DNA of 64,000 nt from Flavobacteriaceae bacterium (GTDB taxonomy: Bacteria > Bacteroidota > Bacteroidia > Flavobacteriales > Flavobacteriaceae), in assembly GCA_013003555.1 (NCBI GenBank), contig JABDIV010000022.1, forward strand, positions 87,398 through 151,397. The letters are read 5' to 3'. This document shows positions 26,527-34,463 of this stretch, in pieces. The notes under the pieces are model-generated. The model searched no databases. It worked only from the letters and a program-made list of their open reading frames with translations, and was not told where the DNA came from. A program made the position numbers and the translations under genes. Every line of letters begins with the position of its first letter. Position 1 is the stretch's first letter.

Positions 26527-26600
26527 TAAAATTAATCTTCATTTTCCAACTTAAACGTGATAAAAATCATGTTTCTTGTCGGGGTATGAAATTAACTTTG
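26527..26600. promoter_or_regulatory. Divergent ferredoxin/korA promoters sharing one FNR-like box
   Basis: TGAT-AAAA-ATCA at 26558-26569 (centre 26563.5) matches the core of an FNR box (TTGAT-N4-ATCAA). To the right TAACTTTG (26593-26600) is an exact TAnnTTTG box for korA; to the left, on the minus strand, TAATTTTA (26534-26527) serves the ferredoxin gene. Both -7 boxes begin exactly 29.5 bp from the palindrome centre, placing it near -41 for both directions, the class II activator position. Binding by a CRP/FNR protein is inferred from geometry. Confidence 0.7.
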
Positions 26601-26605
26601 AACCT

Positions 26606-26624
26606 CGATCTTTATTGAAGATCG
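26606..26624 (+). promoter_or_regulatory. Stem-loop at the 5' end of the korAB-nuo transcript
   Basis: CGATCTT-tattg-AAGATCG is a perfect 7-bp stem placed within a few bases of the predicted korA transcription start, about 47 bases before the ATG. A 5'-terminal hairpin could protect this very long mRNA from decay; that is inference. Confidence 0.5.
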
Positions 26625-26670
26625 CCTCTATCAGTTAAATTTAAGCAATAAATTCAAATATTCATAATCT

Positions 26671-28527
26671 ATGGCCATCGCGGAAATAAATACCCAACCT
26701 GAAGTTCTCGAGGCGGTAATAATTCGTTTTGTAGGTGATTCCGGGGACGGAATGCAACTAACAGGAACTCAATTTTCTGGTACATCGGCCATGTTTGGTA
26801 ATGATGTGGCCACCTTTCCTAATTATCCTGCAGAAATAAGGGCACCTCAGGGCAGCTTGTATGGTGTTTCTGGTTTTCAGGTTCATATAGGTAGTGTTGA
26901 AATCAGCACGCCGGGTGACGAGGTCGACTTATTGGTAGCCATGAACCCTGCCGGATTAAAGACAAATCTACATGCGGTAAAACCAGGGCATACCATAATA
27001 GTCGATACCGATTCGTTTTCAAAAAAGAACCTGGATAAAGCACAATACGCAACCAACCCCCTTGAAGACGGAAGTTTAGATAATTACCGCGTAATCGAGG
27101 TGGCGATGACCTCGCTGACCAAAGAGGCGTTAAAAGACATTGAAGGCCTTGATAATAAGAGCATTACACGTACAAAGAATATGTTCGCATTGGGGATGGT
27201 ATATTGGATGTATGACCGTACGCTCGATCACACCATTAATTTCTTCAAAACAAAGTTTAAGTCGAAACCAAGAATAATCGAGGCCAATACCAAAGTATTG
27301 AATACAGGCTTTTATTATGCTGAAACCCTGGAGTTAATTCCTAATTCCTATGTCATTTCTCCGGCTAAAATGAATGCGGGGACCTATAGAATAATAATGG
27401 GAAATACAGCAATTGCCTGGGGATTTTTAGCGGCTGCCGAAAAGACCGGACTCGACCTTTTTCTTGGCTCATATCCCATAACACCGGCCTCAGATATTTT
27501 ACACGAATTAGCCAAACACAAGCACTTCGGGGTTAAGGCTTTACAGGCAGAGGATGAAATTGCGGGAATCACATCAGCAATTGGTGCTTCATTTGCCGGT
27601 GACCTGGCCATTACAACAACATCTGGCCCTGGTCTTGCTTTAAAAGGAGAAGCTCTTGGTCTGGCCATGATGATTGAAATGCCGTTGGTCGTAGTTAATG
27701 TTCAACGCGGTGGTCCATCAACAGGATTGCCAACTAAAACAGAACAATCTGATTTGCTTCAAGCGATGTATGGTCGAAATGGTGAAAGCCCGGTGATTGT
27801 TATTGCAGCGGGTTCACCGGCGAGTTGCTTTGATTTTGCGTATGAAGCATGCCGATTGACTCTTGAACACATGACTCCGGTCGTCTTGTTGAGTGATGGC
27901 TATATCGCGAATGGTTCCGGACCATGGAAAATCAGAACTGTTGATGAGATGCCCGATATTAAAAACCATATCCTGACCAAAGCATATGACGAATGGCATC
28001 CTTATGACAGAGATGAAGATACCCTGGCCAGAAAATGGGCCATTCCGGGAACACCAGGCCTGGAACACCGGGTTGGAGGTCTTGAAAAAGATAAGGTAAG
28101 CGGAAATGTTTCCTATGTTCCTGAAAACCATGAATATATGATTAAGATTCGCGCTGAGAAAATACAGCGGGTTCAAAATAATATTCCCGATTTAGATATT
28201 GAATTTGCTCAAGAAGGTGATCTTCTTGTCATTGGATGGGGCGGAACCTACGGTTCATTGCATTCAGCTGTTAAGCAAATGTCAGAGCAGGGATTTGATA
28301 ATGTTGGGTTTGCTCATTTCAATTATCTAAACCCTATGCCGAAAAATACCCGGGATGTTCTCGAACGGTTTAAAAAGGTAGTTGTTTGTGAATTGAACAA
28401 TGGTCAGTTTGCTCATATTCTTCGCTCTTATTTTCCGAATATCGAGATCGATCAATTCAACAAAATCCAAGGCCTGCCATTTAATAACTCAGAATTGACT
28501 CAAAAATTCAAACAAATGATCGCGTAA
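26671..28527 (+). CDS. korA: 2-oxoglutarate (2-oxoacid):ferredoxin oxidoreductase, fused gamma-alpha subunit
   Basis: A 618-residue subunit with the gamma domain first (about 1-200, FVGDSGDGMQLTGTQFSG near residue 15) and the alpha domain after it (about 215-610, LGSYPITPASDILHEL near residue 265; TSGPGLALKGEALGL near 315). With KorB it converts 2-oxoglutarate and CoA to succinyl-CoA and reduces ferredoxin, or the reverse. It is the first gene of an operon running through nuoABCDHIJKLMN, with korB 2 bases downstream. Substrate preference (2-oxoglutarate rather than another 2-oxoacid) rests on the overall family type. Confidence 0.93.
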   Translation: MAIAEINTQPEVLEAVIIRFVGDSGDGMQLTGTQFSGTSAMFGNDVATFPNYPAEIRAPQGSLYGVSGFQVHIGSVEISTPGDEVDLLVAMNPAGLKTNLHAVKPGHTIIVDTDSFSKKNLDKAQYATNPLEDGSLDNYRVIEVAMTSLTKEALKDIEGLDNKSITRTKNMFALGMVYWMYDRTLDHTINFFKTKFKSKPRIIEANTKVLNTGFYYAETLELIPNSYVISPAKMNAGTYRIIMGNTAIAWGFLAAAEKTGLDLFLGSYPITPASDILHELAKHKHFGVKALQAEDEIAGITSAIGASFAGDLAITTTSGPGLALKGEALGLAMMIEMPLVVVNVQRGGPSTGLPTKTEQSDLLQAMYGRNGESPVIVIAAGSPASCFDFAYEACRLTLEHMTPVVLLSDGYIANGSGPWKIRTVDEMPDIKNHILTKAYDEWHPYDRDEDTLARKWAIPGTPGLEHRVGGLEKDKVSGNVSYVPENHEYMIKIRAEKIQRVQNNIPDLDIEFAQEGDLLVIGWGGTYGSLHSAVKQMSEQGFDNVGFAHFNYLNPMPKNTRDVLERFKKVVVCELNNGQFAHILRSYFPNIEIDQFNKIQGLPFNNSELTQKFKQMIA

Positions 28528-28529
28528 TT

Positions 28530-29543
28530 ATGGAAACGACAGTAGATAAAAAATATACGTTTAAAGACTTTACAAGCGATCAGGAGGTAAGATGGTGTCC
28601 CGGTTGCGACGATTATGTAATCTTAAGGTCGATGCAAAAAGCATTACCTGAAATGGGCGTTGATCGCGAAAATGTGGTGTTCATATCCGGAATCGGGTGT
28701 TCATCTCGTTTCCCGTATTATATGAATACCTATGGGATGCATAGTATTCATGGCCGAGCTCCGGCTATCGCGACTGGTGTTAAATTAGCAAATCCCGAAT
28801 TAAGTGTATGGGTAATAACAGGAGATGGCGATGCTATGGCCATCGGAGGGAATCATTTTATTCACGTATTAAGACGAAATGTCGACCTCAATATAATATT
28901 ATTCAATAATGAGATATATGGATTGACCAAGGGTCAGTTTTCACCGACCTCATTGGTGGGTCAGAAAACAAAATCCTCACCATACGGGAATACCCAACCC
29001 CCATTTCAACCAGGAGAACTGGCTATTGGGGCACAAGCGAGGTTTTTTGCCCGAATAGGAGGGAATACGCCAAAGGAAATGACAAGCATGTTTATTGAGG
29101 CTGAGAAATTTAAAGGCACCTCCCTTATTGAAGTTCTTCAAAACTGCCCCATTTTTAATGATGGAGCCTTTGCTGAATACACCGATAAAAAGGTTCGTGC
29201 CGACAGGCAAGTCTACGTTGAGCATGGCAAACCTATGATTTTCGGAACAGACAGAGATAAGGGCATCGTTTTAAACGGACTCAAGCTTGAAGTTGTTACT
29301 CTTGGTGAAGATGGAGTAACCGAAGACGATATCCTTGTGCACAACGCCAAGGAAGAAGATCCTACTCTGCATCAAATGTTAGCCCGATTAAAAAATCCTC
29401 TTGTAACCGGTATAATTAGAAGTTTTGATGACGTCACATTAGAGGAACGTAAAGACGATCAAACAGAACAGGTAAAAAGCGATTCAAAATTTGAACGAAC
29501 AGCCGATCTGTTTTTCTCTGGTGACACCTATCAGGTCATTTAA
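28530..29543 (+). CDS. korB: 2-oxoglutarate (2-oxoacid):ferredoxin oxidoreductase, beta subunit
   Basis: A 337-residue TPP- and [4Fe-4S]-binding subunit. Cluster ligands are visible in RWCPGCDDYVIL (about 21-32) and SGIGCSSRFPYY (about 53-64); the TPP/Mg site is ITGDGDAMAIGGNHFIH (about 95-111) with NNEIYGLTKGQ. It completes the KorAB enzyme; no separate KorC or delta ferredoxin subunit is in the operon, so electrons should leave to the free ferredoxin encoded divergently. nuoA starts 10 bases after the stop. Confidence 0.94.
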   Translation: METTVDKKYTFKDFTSDQEVRWCPGCDDYVILRSMQKALPEMGVDRENVVFISGIGCSSRFPYYMNTYGMHSIHGRAPAIATGVKLANPELSVWVITGDGDAMAIGGNHFIHVLRRNVDLNIILFNNEIYGLTKGQFSPTSLVGQKTKSSPYGNTQPPFQPGELAIGAQARFFARIGGNTPKEMTSMFIEAEKFKGTSLIEVLQNCPIFNDGAFAEYTDKKVRADRQVYVEHGKPMIFGTDRDKGIVLNGLKLEVVTLGEDGVTEDDILVHNAKEEDPTLHQMLARLKNPLVTGIIRSFDDVTLEERKDDQTEQVKSDSKFERTADLFFSGDTYQVI

Positions 29544-29552
29544 ATTAATTAT

Positions 29553-29903
29553 ATGGGTTCAGAAGCTATTATTGTATTTTTTATCGCCGGAGTAGTACTC
29601 GTGGCTGGAGCAAATTTTCTTTCCAACCTGATATCGCATAAATCAGACAGTGAACAAAAGCGCGAGCCATATGAAAGTGGGATGAAAACCATCGGGCCCA
29701 CCTGGGTTCAGTTTAAAGTTGGATATTATCTTTTTGCAATTCTCTTCCTGATTTTTGATGTTGAGGTGGCTTTTTTAGTTCCATGGTCGGTGGTGTTTGG
29801 AGATTTTGGAGGCGTGGCTTTTATTGAAATATTCATCTTTCTGCTCATACTCGGGATTGGCTTGTTGTATGCTTGGAAAAAAGGCGCATTAAAATGGGAA
29901 TGA
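29553..29903 (+). CDS. nuoA: Complex I subunit NuoA
   Basis: A 116-residue three-helix membrane subunit. The conserved loop [16 protein letters not shown] (about 35-50) and the [14 protein letters not shown] block (about 66-79) are diagnostic. It is the first of eleven complex I genes in this cluster and overlaps nuoB at the stop codon. Confidence 0.95.
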   Translation: MGSEAIIVFFIAGVVLVAGANFLSNLISHKSDSEQKREPYESGMKTIGPTWVQFKVGYYLFAILFLIFDVEVAFLVPWSVVFGDFGGVAFIEIFIFLLILGIGLLYAWKKGALKWE

Positions 29904-30454
29904 TGAAAAAACAGGATATTCCGGAAGACTTTCCGGGGAAGGTTATTCCGGCAGGTAACGGTGCGAACATCGTGGTTACCTCCCTTGATAAAATTATTAA
30001 TTGGGGCCGCTCAAACTCGCTATGGTCCCTTTATTTCGGAACCAGTTGTTGTGCTATTGAAATGATGCAAACAGGGGCCGCACGTCATGATTATTCACGG
30101 TTTGGATTTGAAGTGGCACGTCCGTCTCCTCGTCAGGCTGATCTGATCATTATTGCCGGAACAATCGTTAATAAGATGGCACCGGTTTTACGTCGACTTT
30201 ACGATCAAATGGCTGAACCCCGCTATGTGATTGCCATGGGAGCATGTGCGATTTCCGGCGGACCATTTTTCTATAATACCTATTCGGTGGTAAAAGGAGC
30301 AGACCATGTTATCCCGGTAGATGTCTATGTTCCCGGATGTCCGCCACGCCCCGAGGCATTATTGGAAGGCATGATCATGTTACAGAAAAAAATACGAACC
30401 GAAAACAGACAACATAAAAAGAATCCAATAGAAGGATTTGACGAAGGTCTTTAA
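29894..30454 (+). CDS. nuoB: Complex I subunit NuoB (cluster N2)
   Basis: The N2 [4Fe-4S] subunit at the quinone junction. Ligands are the tandem cysteines in [10 protein letters not shown] plus Cys in MGACAISGG and [10 protein letters not shown]. Start candidates are ATG 29894, 29900 and 29903; the last overlaps the nuoA stop as TGATG. A TTG further upstream (29873) is unlikely. With NuoCDI it forms the Q-module. About 187 residues. Confidence 0.95.
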   Translation: MGMMKKQDIPEDFPGKVIPAGNGANIVVTSLDKIINWGRSNSLWSLYFGTSCCAIEMMQTGAARHDYSRFGFEVARPSPRQADLIIIAGTIVNKMAPVLRRLYDQMAEPRYVIAMGACAISGGPFFYNTYSVVKGADHVIPVDVYVPGCPPRPEALLEGMIMLQKKIRTENRQHKKNPIEGFDEGL

Positions 30455-30465
30455 ATTTTTAATGT

Positions 30466-30927
30466 ATGACCAACCAGGCTTTACAAGAATTAATCGGTAG
30501 TTGGAATTCTGATCTGGAATTTTCTGAAGAAGGATCACAGTACTTAAATGTTACGGTGAATCCCGGATATCTCTATGAATTAATGACAAAACTCAAGTCG
30601 GATGAAAAAACGCGATTTGATTATTTGTTTTGCCTGAGTGGCGTGGATTGGGGTGAGGAACTGGGTGTCGTTTATCATCTGGAATCTACTGAATTCCGGC
30701 ATGCCCTTGTCGTAAAAGTTATGACTCCAAATAGGGAAGATCCGAAATTCGACTCGGTTTGGGACATTTGGCGAACCGCTGAATTTCATGAACGTGAGGT
30801 TTTTGATTTCTTCGGAATTAAATTTAACAATCATCCTAATCTGACACGTTTATTCCTGACTCCGGAATGGGAGGGATTCCCACTGCGCAAGGATTATGAG
30901 GATGAGATTAATATGGTGATTAAATAG
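30466..30927 (+). CDS. nuoC: Complex I subunit NuoC
   Basis: A 153-residue peripheral subunit of the 30-kDa type. The signature region ERE-VFDFFGIKFNNHPNLTR (about 112-132) and the ending GFPLRKDYEDE are typical. It is a separate gene from nuoD, unlike the fused NuoCD of enterobacteria. Confidence 0.94.
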   Translation: MTNQALQELIGSWNSDLEFSEEGSQYLNVTVNPGYLYELMTKLKSDEKTRFDYLFCLSGVDWGEELGVVYHLESTEFRHALVVKVMTPNREDPKFDSVWDIWRTAEFHEREVFDFFGIKFNNHPNLTRLFLTPEWEGFPLRKDYEDEINMVIK

Positions 30928-30933
30928 CCTTTT

Positions 30934-32055
30934 ATGGAAAAAACCGTTGTCGATACCAACTTTAAATCTGAGGAATATTTTATCAATATGGGACCTCAGC
31001 ATCCGGCAACCCATGGTGTACTGAGGCTATTATTGACCATCGATGGTGAGATCATTAAAAAAGTAGAACCCGATTTGGGATATATCCATCGCTCGATTGA
31101 GAAAATGTGCGAACGGGATAGCTATCAACAGATTGTGCACTTAACCGATCGGATGGATTATTTATCTTCTCATATAAACAATGAGGCGGTATGTTTGACG
31201 GTTGAAAATGCTCTGGAAATTGAAATCCCTGATCGCGTCAAGGTAATTCGAACAATCATTGGGGAATTAACCCGAATTGCTTCACACTGCCTTTGGTGGG
31301 GTGTAATGGGCATGGATGTTGGGGCACTCACCACCTATTTCTACGGATTCAGGGATCGTGAAATGATCAATGATATTTTTGAAGAAACCTGTGGCGCCCG
31401 ATTAACCATGAACTATAATGTACCCGGCGGCTTGATGTGGGACATACACCCAAATTTTGTCAATAGGGTAAAAGAATTTGTCACCCATTTCAAAACGAAA
31501 ATTCCGGAATATGATCGTCTGCTTACCGGAAATGTGATCTTTCATAAGCGTACGAAAGGCGTTGGTGTTCTAACGAAGGAAGATGCCATATCTTTTGGGG
31601 TTTCCGGACCGGTCGGACGAGGTTCTGGGTACTCCTGTGATGTGAGGAAACACCACCCCTACAGTGCCCTGGATAAAGTTTCCTTTAACGAAGTGCTTAG
31701 AACCGAAGGCGATACATTTGCCCGTTACCAGGTTCGCATTGAGGAAATGTGGGAGTCTCTCTCAATTGTTGAACAACTAATTGATAATATTCCGGAAGGA
31801 GAATTTCGTGTAAAGACAAATGCGGTTATTAAACTGCCCAAAGGCGAATTTTTTCAACGTGTTGAAACCGCGAGAGGCGAACTCGGTGTTTATATAATAA
31901 GTACAGGTACTAAAAATCCATATCGATTGAAATTCAGGTCGCCGGGATTCTCCAACTTGTCTGTTCTTAATCACATTGCCGTTGGAGGTAAAATAGGTGA
32001 CCTTGTGGCAACAATGGCGACCCTTGATCTTGTAATACCTGATATTGACCGTTAA
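30934..32055 (+). CDS. nuoD: Complex I subunit NuoD
   Basis: A 373-residue 49-kDa-type subunit that lines the quinone site. The diagnostic NMGPQHPATHGVLR (about 18-31) carries the quinone-site histidine, and the gene has the usual length for an unfused NuoD. The next gene is nuoH, 6 bases downstream; nuoE, nuoF and nuoG, which would normally lie between, are missing. Confidence 0.96.
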   Translation: MEKTVVDTNFKSEEYFINMGPQHPATHGVLRLLLTIDGEIIKKVEPDLGYIHRSIEKMCERDSYQQIVHLTDRMDYLSSHINNEAVCLTVENALEIEIPDRVKVIRTIIGELTRIASHCLWWGVMGMDVGALTTYFYGFRDREMINDIFEETCGARLTMNYNVPGGLMWDIHPNFVNRVKEFVTHFKTKIPEYDRLLTGNVIFHKRTKGVGVLTKEDAISFGVSGPVGRGSGYSCDVRKHHPYSALDKVSFNEVLRTEGDTFARYQVRIEEMWESLSIVEQLIDNIPEGEFRVKTNAVIKLPKGEFFQRVETARGELGVYIISTGTKNPYRLKFRSPGFSNLSVLNHIAVGGKIGDLVATMATLDLVIPDIDR

Positions 32056-32061
32056 CAAAGT

Positions 32062-33129
32062 ATGATGATTATACCGTTAAGCATTACCGAAAGCATTCAT
32101 GAGTGGCTTTTTAGCATTATGCCAGAAACAGCGGCCAGCATAGTTGAAATGGTTTTAATCGCTACTGTGTATTTGCTCGTTTTTGCAGTAGCGGGCTTAT
32201 TCCTCGTACTGTTAGAACGACGTGTTGCGGCCTGGTTTCAGTTACGAATTGGTCCAAACCGTGTTGGTCCGATGGGTTTGCTTCAAACCATGGCCGATGC
32301 GATTAAACTTGTATCAAAAGAACTTACAGGAACCAGTCGAGCCGACAAATTTCTGTATAACCTGGCACCCTATTTTGTCATTATTTCAGCTTTGATGGCT
32401 CTTGCTGTTATCCCATTTTCTGCGGAATTTCAAGCCTTTGACATCAATATTGGTATATTCTTCCTGATCGCTGTTTCTTCAATAGGTGTTATCGGGATTC
32501 TACTAGGCGGATGGGCAAGTAATAATAAATTTGCTCTTATCGGCGCCATGCGAAGCGGTGTGCAAACCATCAGTTATGAATTGTCGGTTGGGCTTTCGTT
32601 ACTCACCATGATCCTGCTTACAGGATCTCTTCAATTATCGGAAATCGTCGAGGTTCAAAAAAACGGGTGGTTAATTGTTCAGGGACATATCCCTGCCATA
32701 ATTGCTTTTATGATCTACATGATAGCAGGAACAGCCGAGACCAATAGGGCGCCTTTTGATATGGTCGAGGCCGAATCGGAGTTAGGCGCCGGATTCCATA
32801 CCGAATATTCGGGCATGAAATTCGCCTATTTTTTCCTGGCCGAGTTTATCAATATGTTCCTCATTGCAGCAATTGCAACTACCGTATTCTTTGGTGCATG
32901 GCTGTCACCTTTTGGTATCACTGAATCCATCCCCTGGCTGGGTGTTTTCTGGTTCCTTGGAAAAACAGTGCTTTTGGTCTTTCTGATGATGTGGTTCAGA
33001 TGGACTTTCCCCAGGCTCAGGGTCGATCAGTTACTGACGCTGGAATGGAAATATTTATTGCCGATTAACCTGGTAAACATCGTTGTTATGGCCTTACTGG
33101 TTTGGCAAAACCTAATTATTCAAATTTGA
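32062..33129 (+). CDS. nuoH: Complex I subunit NuoH
   Basis: A 355-residue membrane subunit linking quinone site and proton pumps. It has about eight helices, the cytoplasmic motif LLERRVAAWFQLRIGPNRVG (about 50-69), AETNRAPFDMVEAESEL (about 224-240) and a C-terminal FRWTFPRLRVDQL. An extra N-terminal stretch of about 20 residues precedes helix 1. Confidence 0.96.
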   Translation: MMIIPLSITESIHEWLFSIMPETAASIVEMVLIATVYLLVFAVAGLFLVLLERRVAAWFQLRIGPNRVGPMGLLQTMADAIKLVSKELTGTSRADKFLYNLAPYFVIISALMALAVIPFSAEFQAFDINIGIFFLIAVSSIGVIGILLGGWASNNKFALIGAMRSGVQTISYELSVGLSLLTMILLTGSLQLSEIVEVQKNGWLIVQGHIPAIIAFMIYMIAGTAETNRAPFDMVEAESELGAGFHTEYSGMKFAYFFLAEFINMFLIAAIATTVFFGAWLSPFGITESIPWLGVFWFLGKTVLLVFLMMWFRWTFPRLRVDQLLTLEWKYLLPINLVNIVVMALLVWQNLIIQI

Positions 33130-33134
33130 TTGCT

Positions 33135-33611
33135 ATGAGTTATTTTTCAGACATATACAATGGAATAAAAACTCTGCTCACAGGAATGAGTGTCACAGGG
33201 AAATACTTTGTCACCTCAAGAAAGGGCGCCATTACACAACAATATCCAGATAATCGGGATACATTAAAAATGTTCGACCGATTCCGTGGAGAGGTCATTA
33301 TGCCTCATGATGAGAATAATGAGCACACATGTACCGGTTGTCAGAAATGCGAGATCGCTTGCCCGAATGGCTCAATTGAAATCGTTTGGGACAGGGGAAT
33401 AGATGAATATACCGGTAAGAAGAAAAAGAAGATCGATAAGTTCGTTTACCATCTCAGCCTTTGCACCATGTGTGGTTTGTGCATCGACGTTTGTCCGACC
33501 GATGCGATTGAATGGGGACAAAATTTTGAGAATTCGGTATATGACCGATCACAGTTAACACGAGTTTTAAATCTCCCTGACTCAAAATTACGGGCAGGCG
33601 TCGAAGACTAA
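33135..33611 (+). CDS. nuoI: Complex I subunit NuoI (two [4Fe-4S] clusters)
   Basis: A 158-residue ferredoxin-like subunit carrying clusters N6a and N6b. Motifs CTGCQKCEIACPNGS and CTMCGLCIDVCPTDA are intact. The start is ATG 33135, 5 bases after the nuoH stop; a TTG at 33102 inside nuoH is unlikely. In a complex without NuoEFG, NuoI is the most exposed Fe-S subunit and the likely docking face for ferredoxin (inference from family precedent). Confidence 0.95.
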   Translation: MSYFSDIYNGIKTLLTGMSVTGKYFVTSRKGAITQQYPDNRDTLKMFDRFRGEVIMPHDENNEHTCTGCQKCEIACPNGSIEIVWDRGIDEYTGKKKKKIDKFVYHLSLCTMCGLCIDVCPTDAIEWGQNFENSVYDRSQLTRVLNLPDSKLRAGVED

Positions 33612-33614
33612 AGT

Positions 33615-34139
33615 ATGGAACGTATCATTTTCTACATCCTGGCCGCAATGATGATCATATTTGCCATAGCTGCCGTTGGAAGCCGAAAAATGCTCAGATC
33701 GGTAATTTACTTGCTATTTGTTCTGGTGGGAATCTCCGGTCTCTTCTTTTTGATCGATTATAACTTTTTGGCAGCCATCCAATTAACCGTTTATGCCGGA
33801 GGTATTATAGTTCTTATCATTTTTTCGGTATTGTTGGTCCACCATATCGAATTGCGCCTTGAATTGGCAAAACCACGCAGACAAATTGCTACAGCCATAT
33901 TGTGCTTAATTGGAATCGGGATTGTTTTAACTACGATCTATTCCTATGATTTCCAGATTGCCAATCAAGACCGAATTATTTCAACCGAAGATATTGGATC
34001 GACCTTATTGAACTATGGAGACGGTGGATTTATTTTGCCGTTTGAAGTGATCAGTGTGTTACTGCTTGCCGCTATGATAGGAGCAATTGTTATCGCTAAA
34101 GGGAAAAAATTAACCGAAAATAAGGAATCTAATTCATGA
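33615..34139 (+). CDS. nuoJ: Complex I subunit NuoJ
   Basis: A 174-residue five-helix membrane subunit. The conserved helix 3 segment YAGGIIVLIIFSVLL is present (about 60-74). It overlaps nuoK by four bases (ATGA), so the two are translationally coupled. Confidence 0.94.
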   Translation: MERIIFYILAAMMIIFAIAAVGSRKMLRSVIYLLFVLVGISGLFFLIDYNFLAAIQLTVYAGGIIVLIIFSVLLVHHIELRLELAKPRRQIATAILCLIGIGIVLTTIYSYDFQIANQDRIISTEDIGSTLLNYGDGGFILPFEVISVLLLAAMIGAIVIAKGKKLTENKESNS

Positions 34140-34453
34140 TTGAAGGCATAAGTATTTATGATGTTCTAACAGTAACAACCATACTGTTTTTTATAGGCTT
34201 ATACGGCTTTCTGACACGGAAAAACCTGATCTCGATCCTCATTTCCGTGGAAATTATTTTAAACACCTCGGTAGTGAATTTCGTTATTATAAATACGTAT
34301 CTCTATCCGGATGTATTGCAGGGTGCTGTTTTTTCGATTTTTATCATTGCCGTTGCGGCAGCGGAAACCGCTTTGGCGGTCGCCATAATCATTAACCTGT
34401 ATCGTCAGATAAGCTCGGTGGAAGTCAAAGACACCGAAATCATGAAATATTAA
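34136..34453 (+). CDS. nuoK: Complex I subunit NuoK
   Basis: A 105-residue three-helix membrane subunit. It has the conserved membrane glutamates in SVEIILNTSVVNF and AAAETALAVAIIINLYR, which are part of the proton path. Confidence 0.95.
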   Translation: MIEGISIYDVLTVTTILFFIGLYGFLTRKNLISILISVEIILNTSVVNFVIINTYLYPDVLQGAVFSIFIIAVAAAETALAVAIIINLYRQISSVEVKDTEIMKY

Positions 34454-34463
34454 AGAATAAACA

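Noticed and set aside
30927..32062. Possible hidden nuoE, nuoF or nuoG
   Set aside because: nuoC, nuoD and nuoH are spaced by 6 bases each; there is no room, and no NADH- or FMN-binding motif was seen in the other frames.
33102..33134. Upstream TTG start for nuoI
   Set aside because: It lies inside nuoH, adds residues not seen in NuoI, and a good ATG follows right after the nuoH stop.
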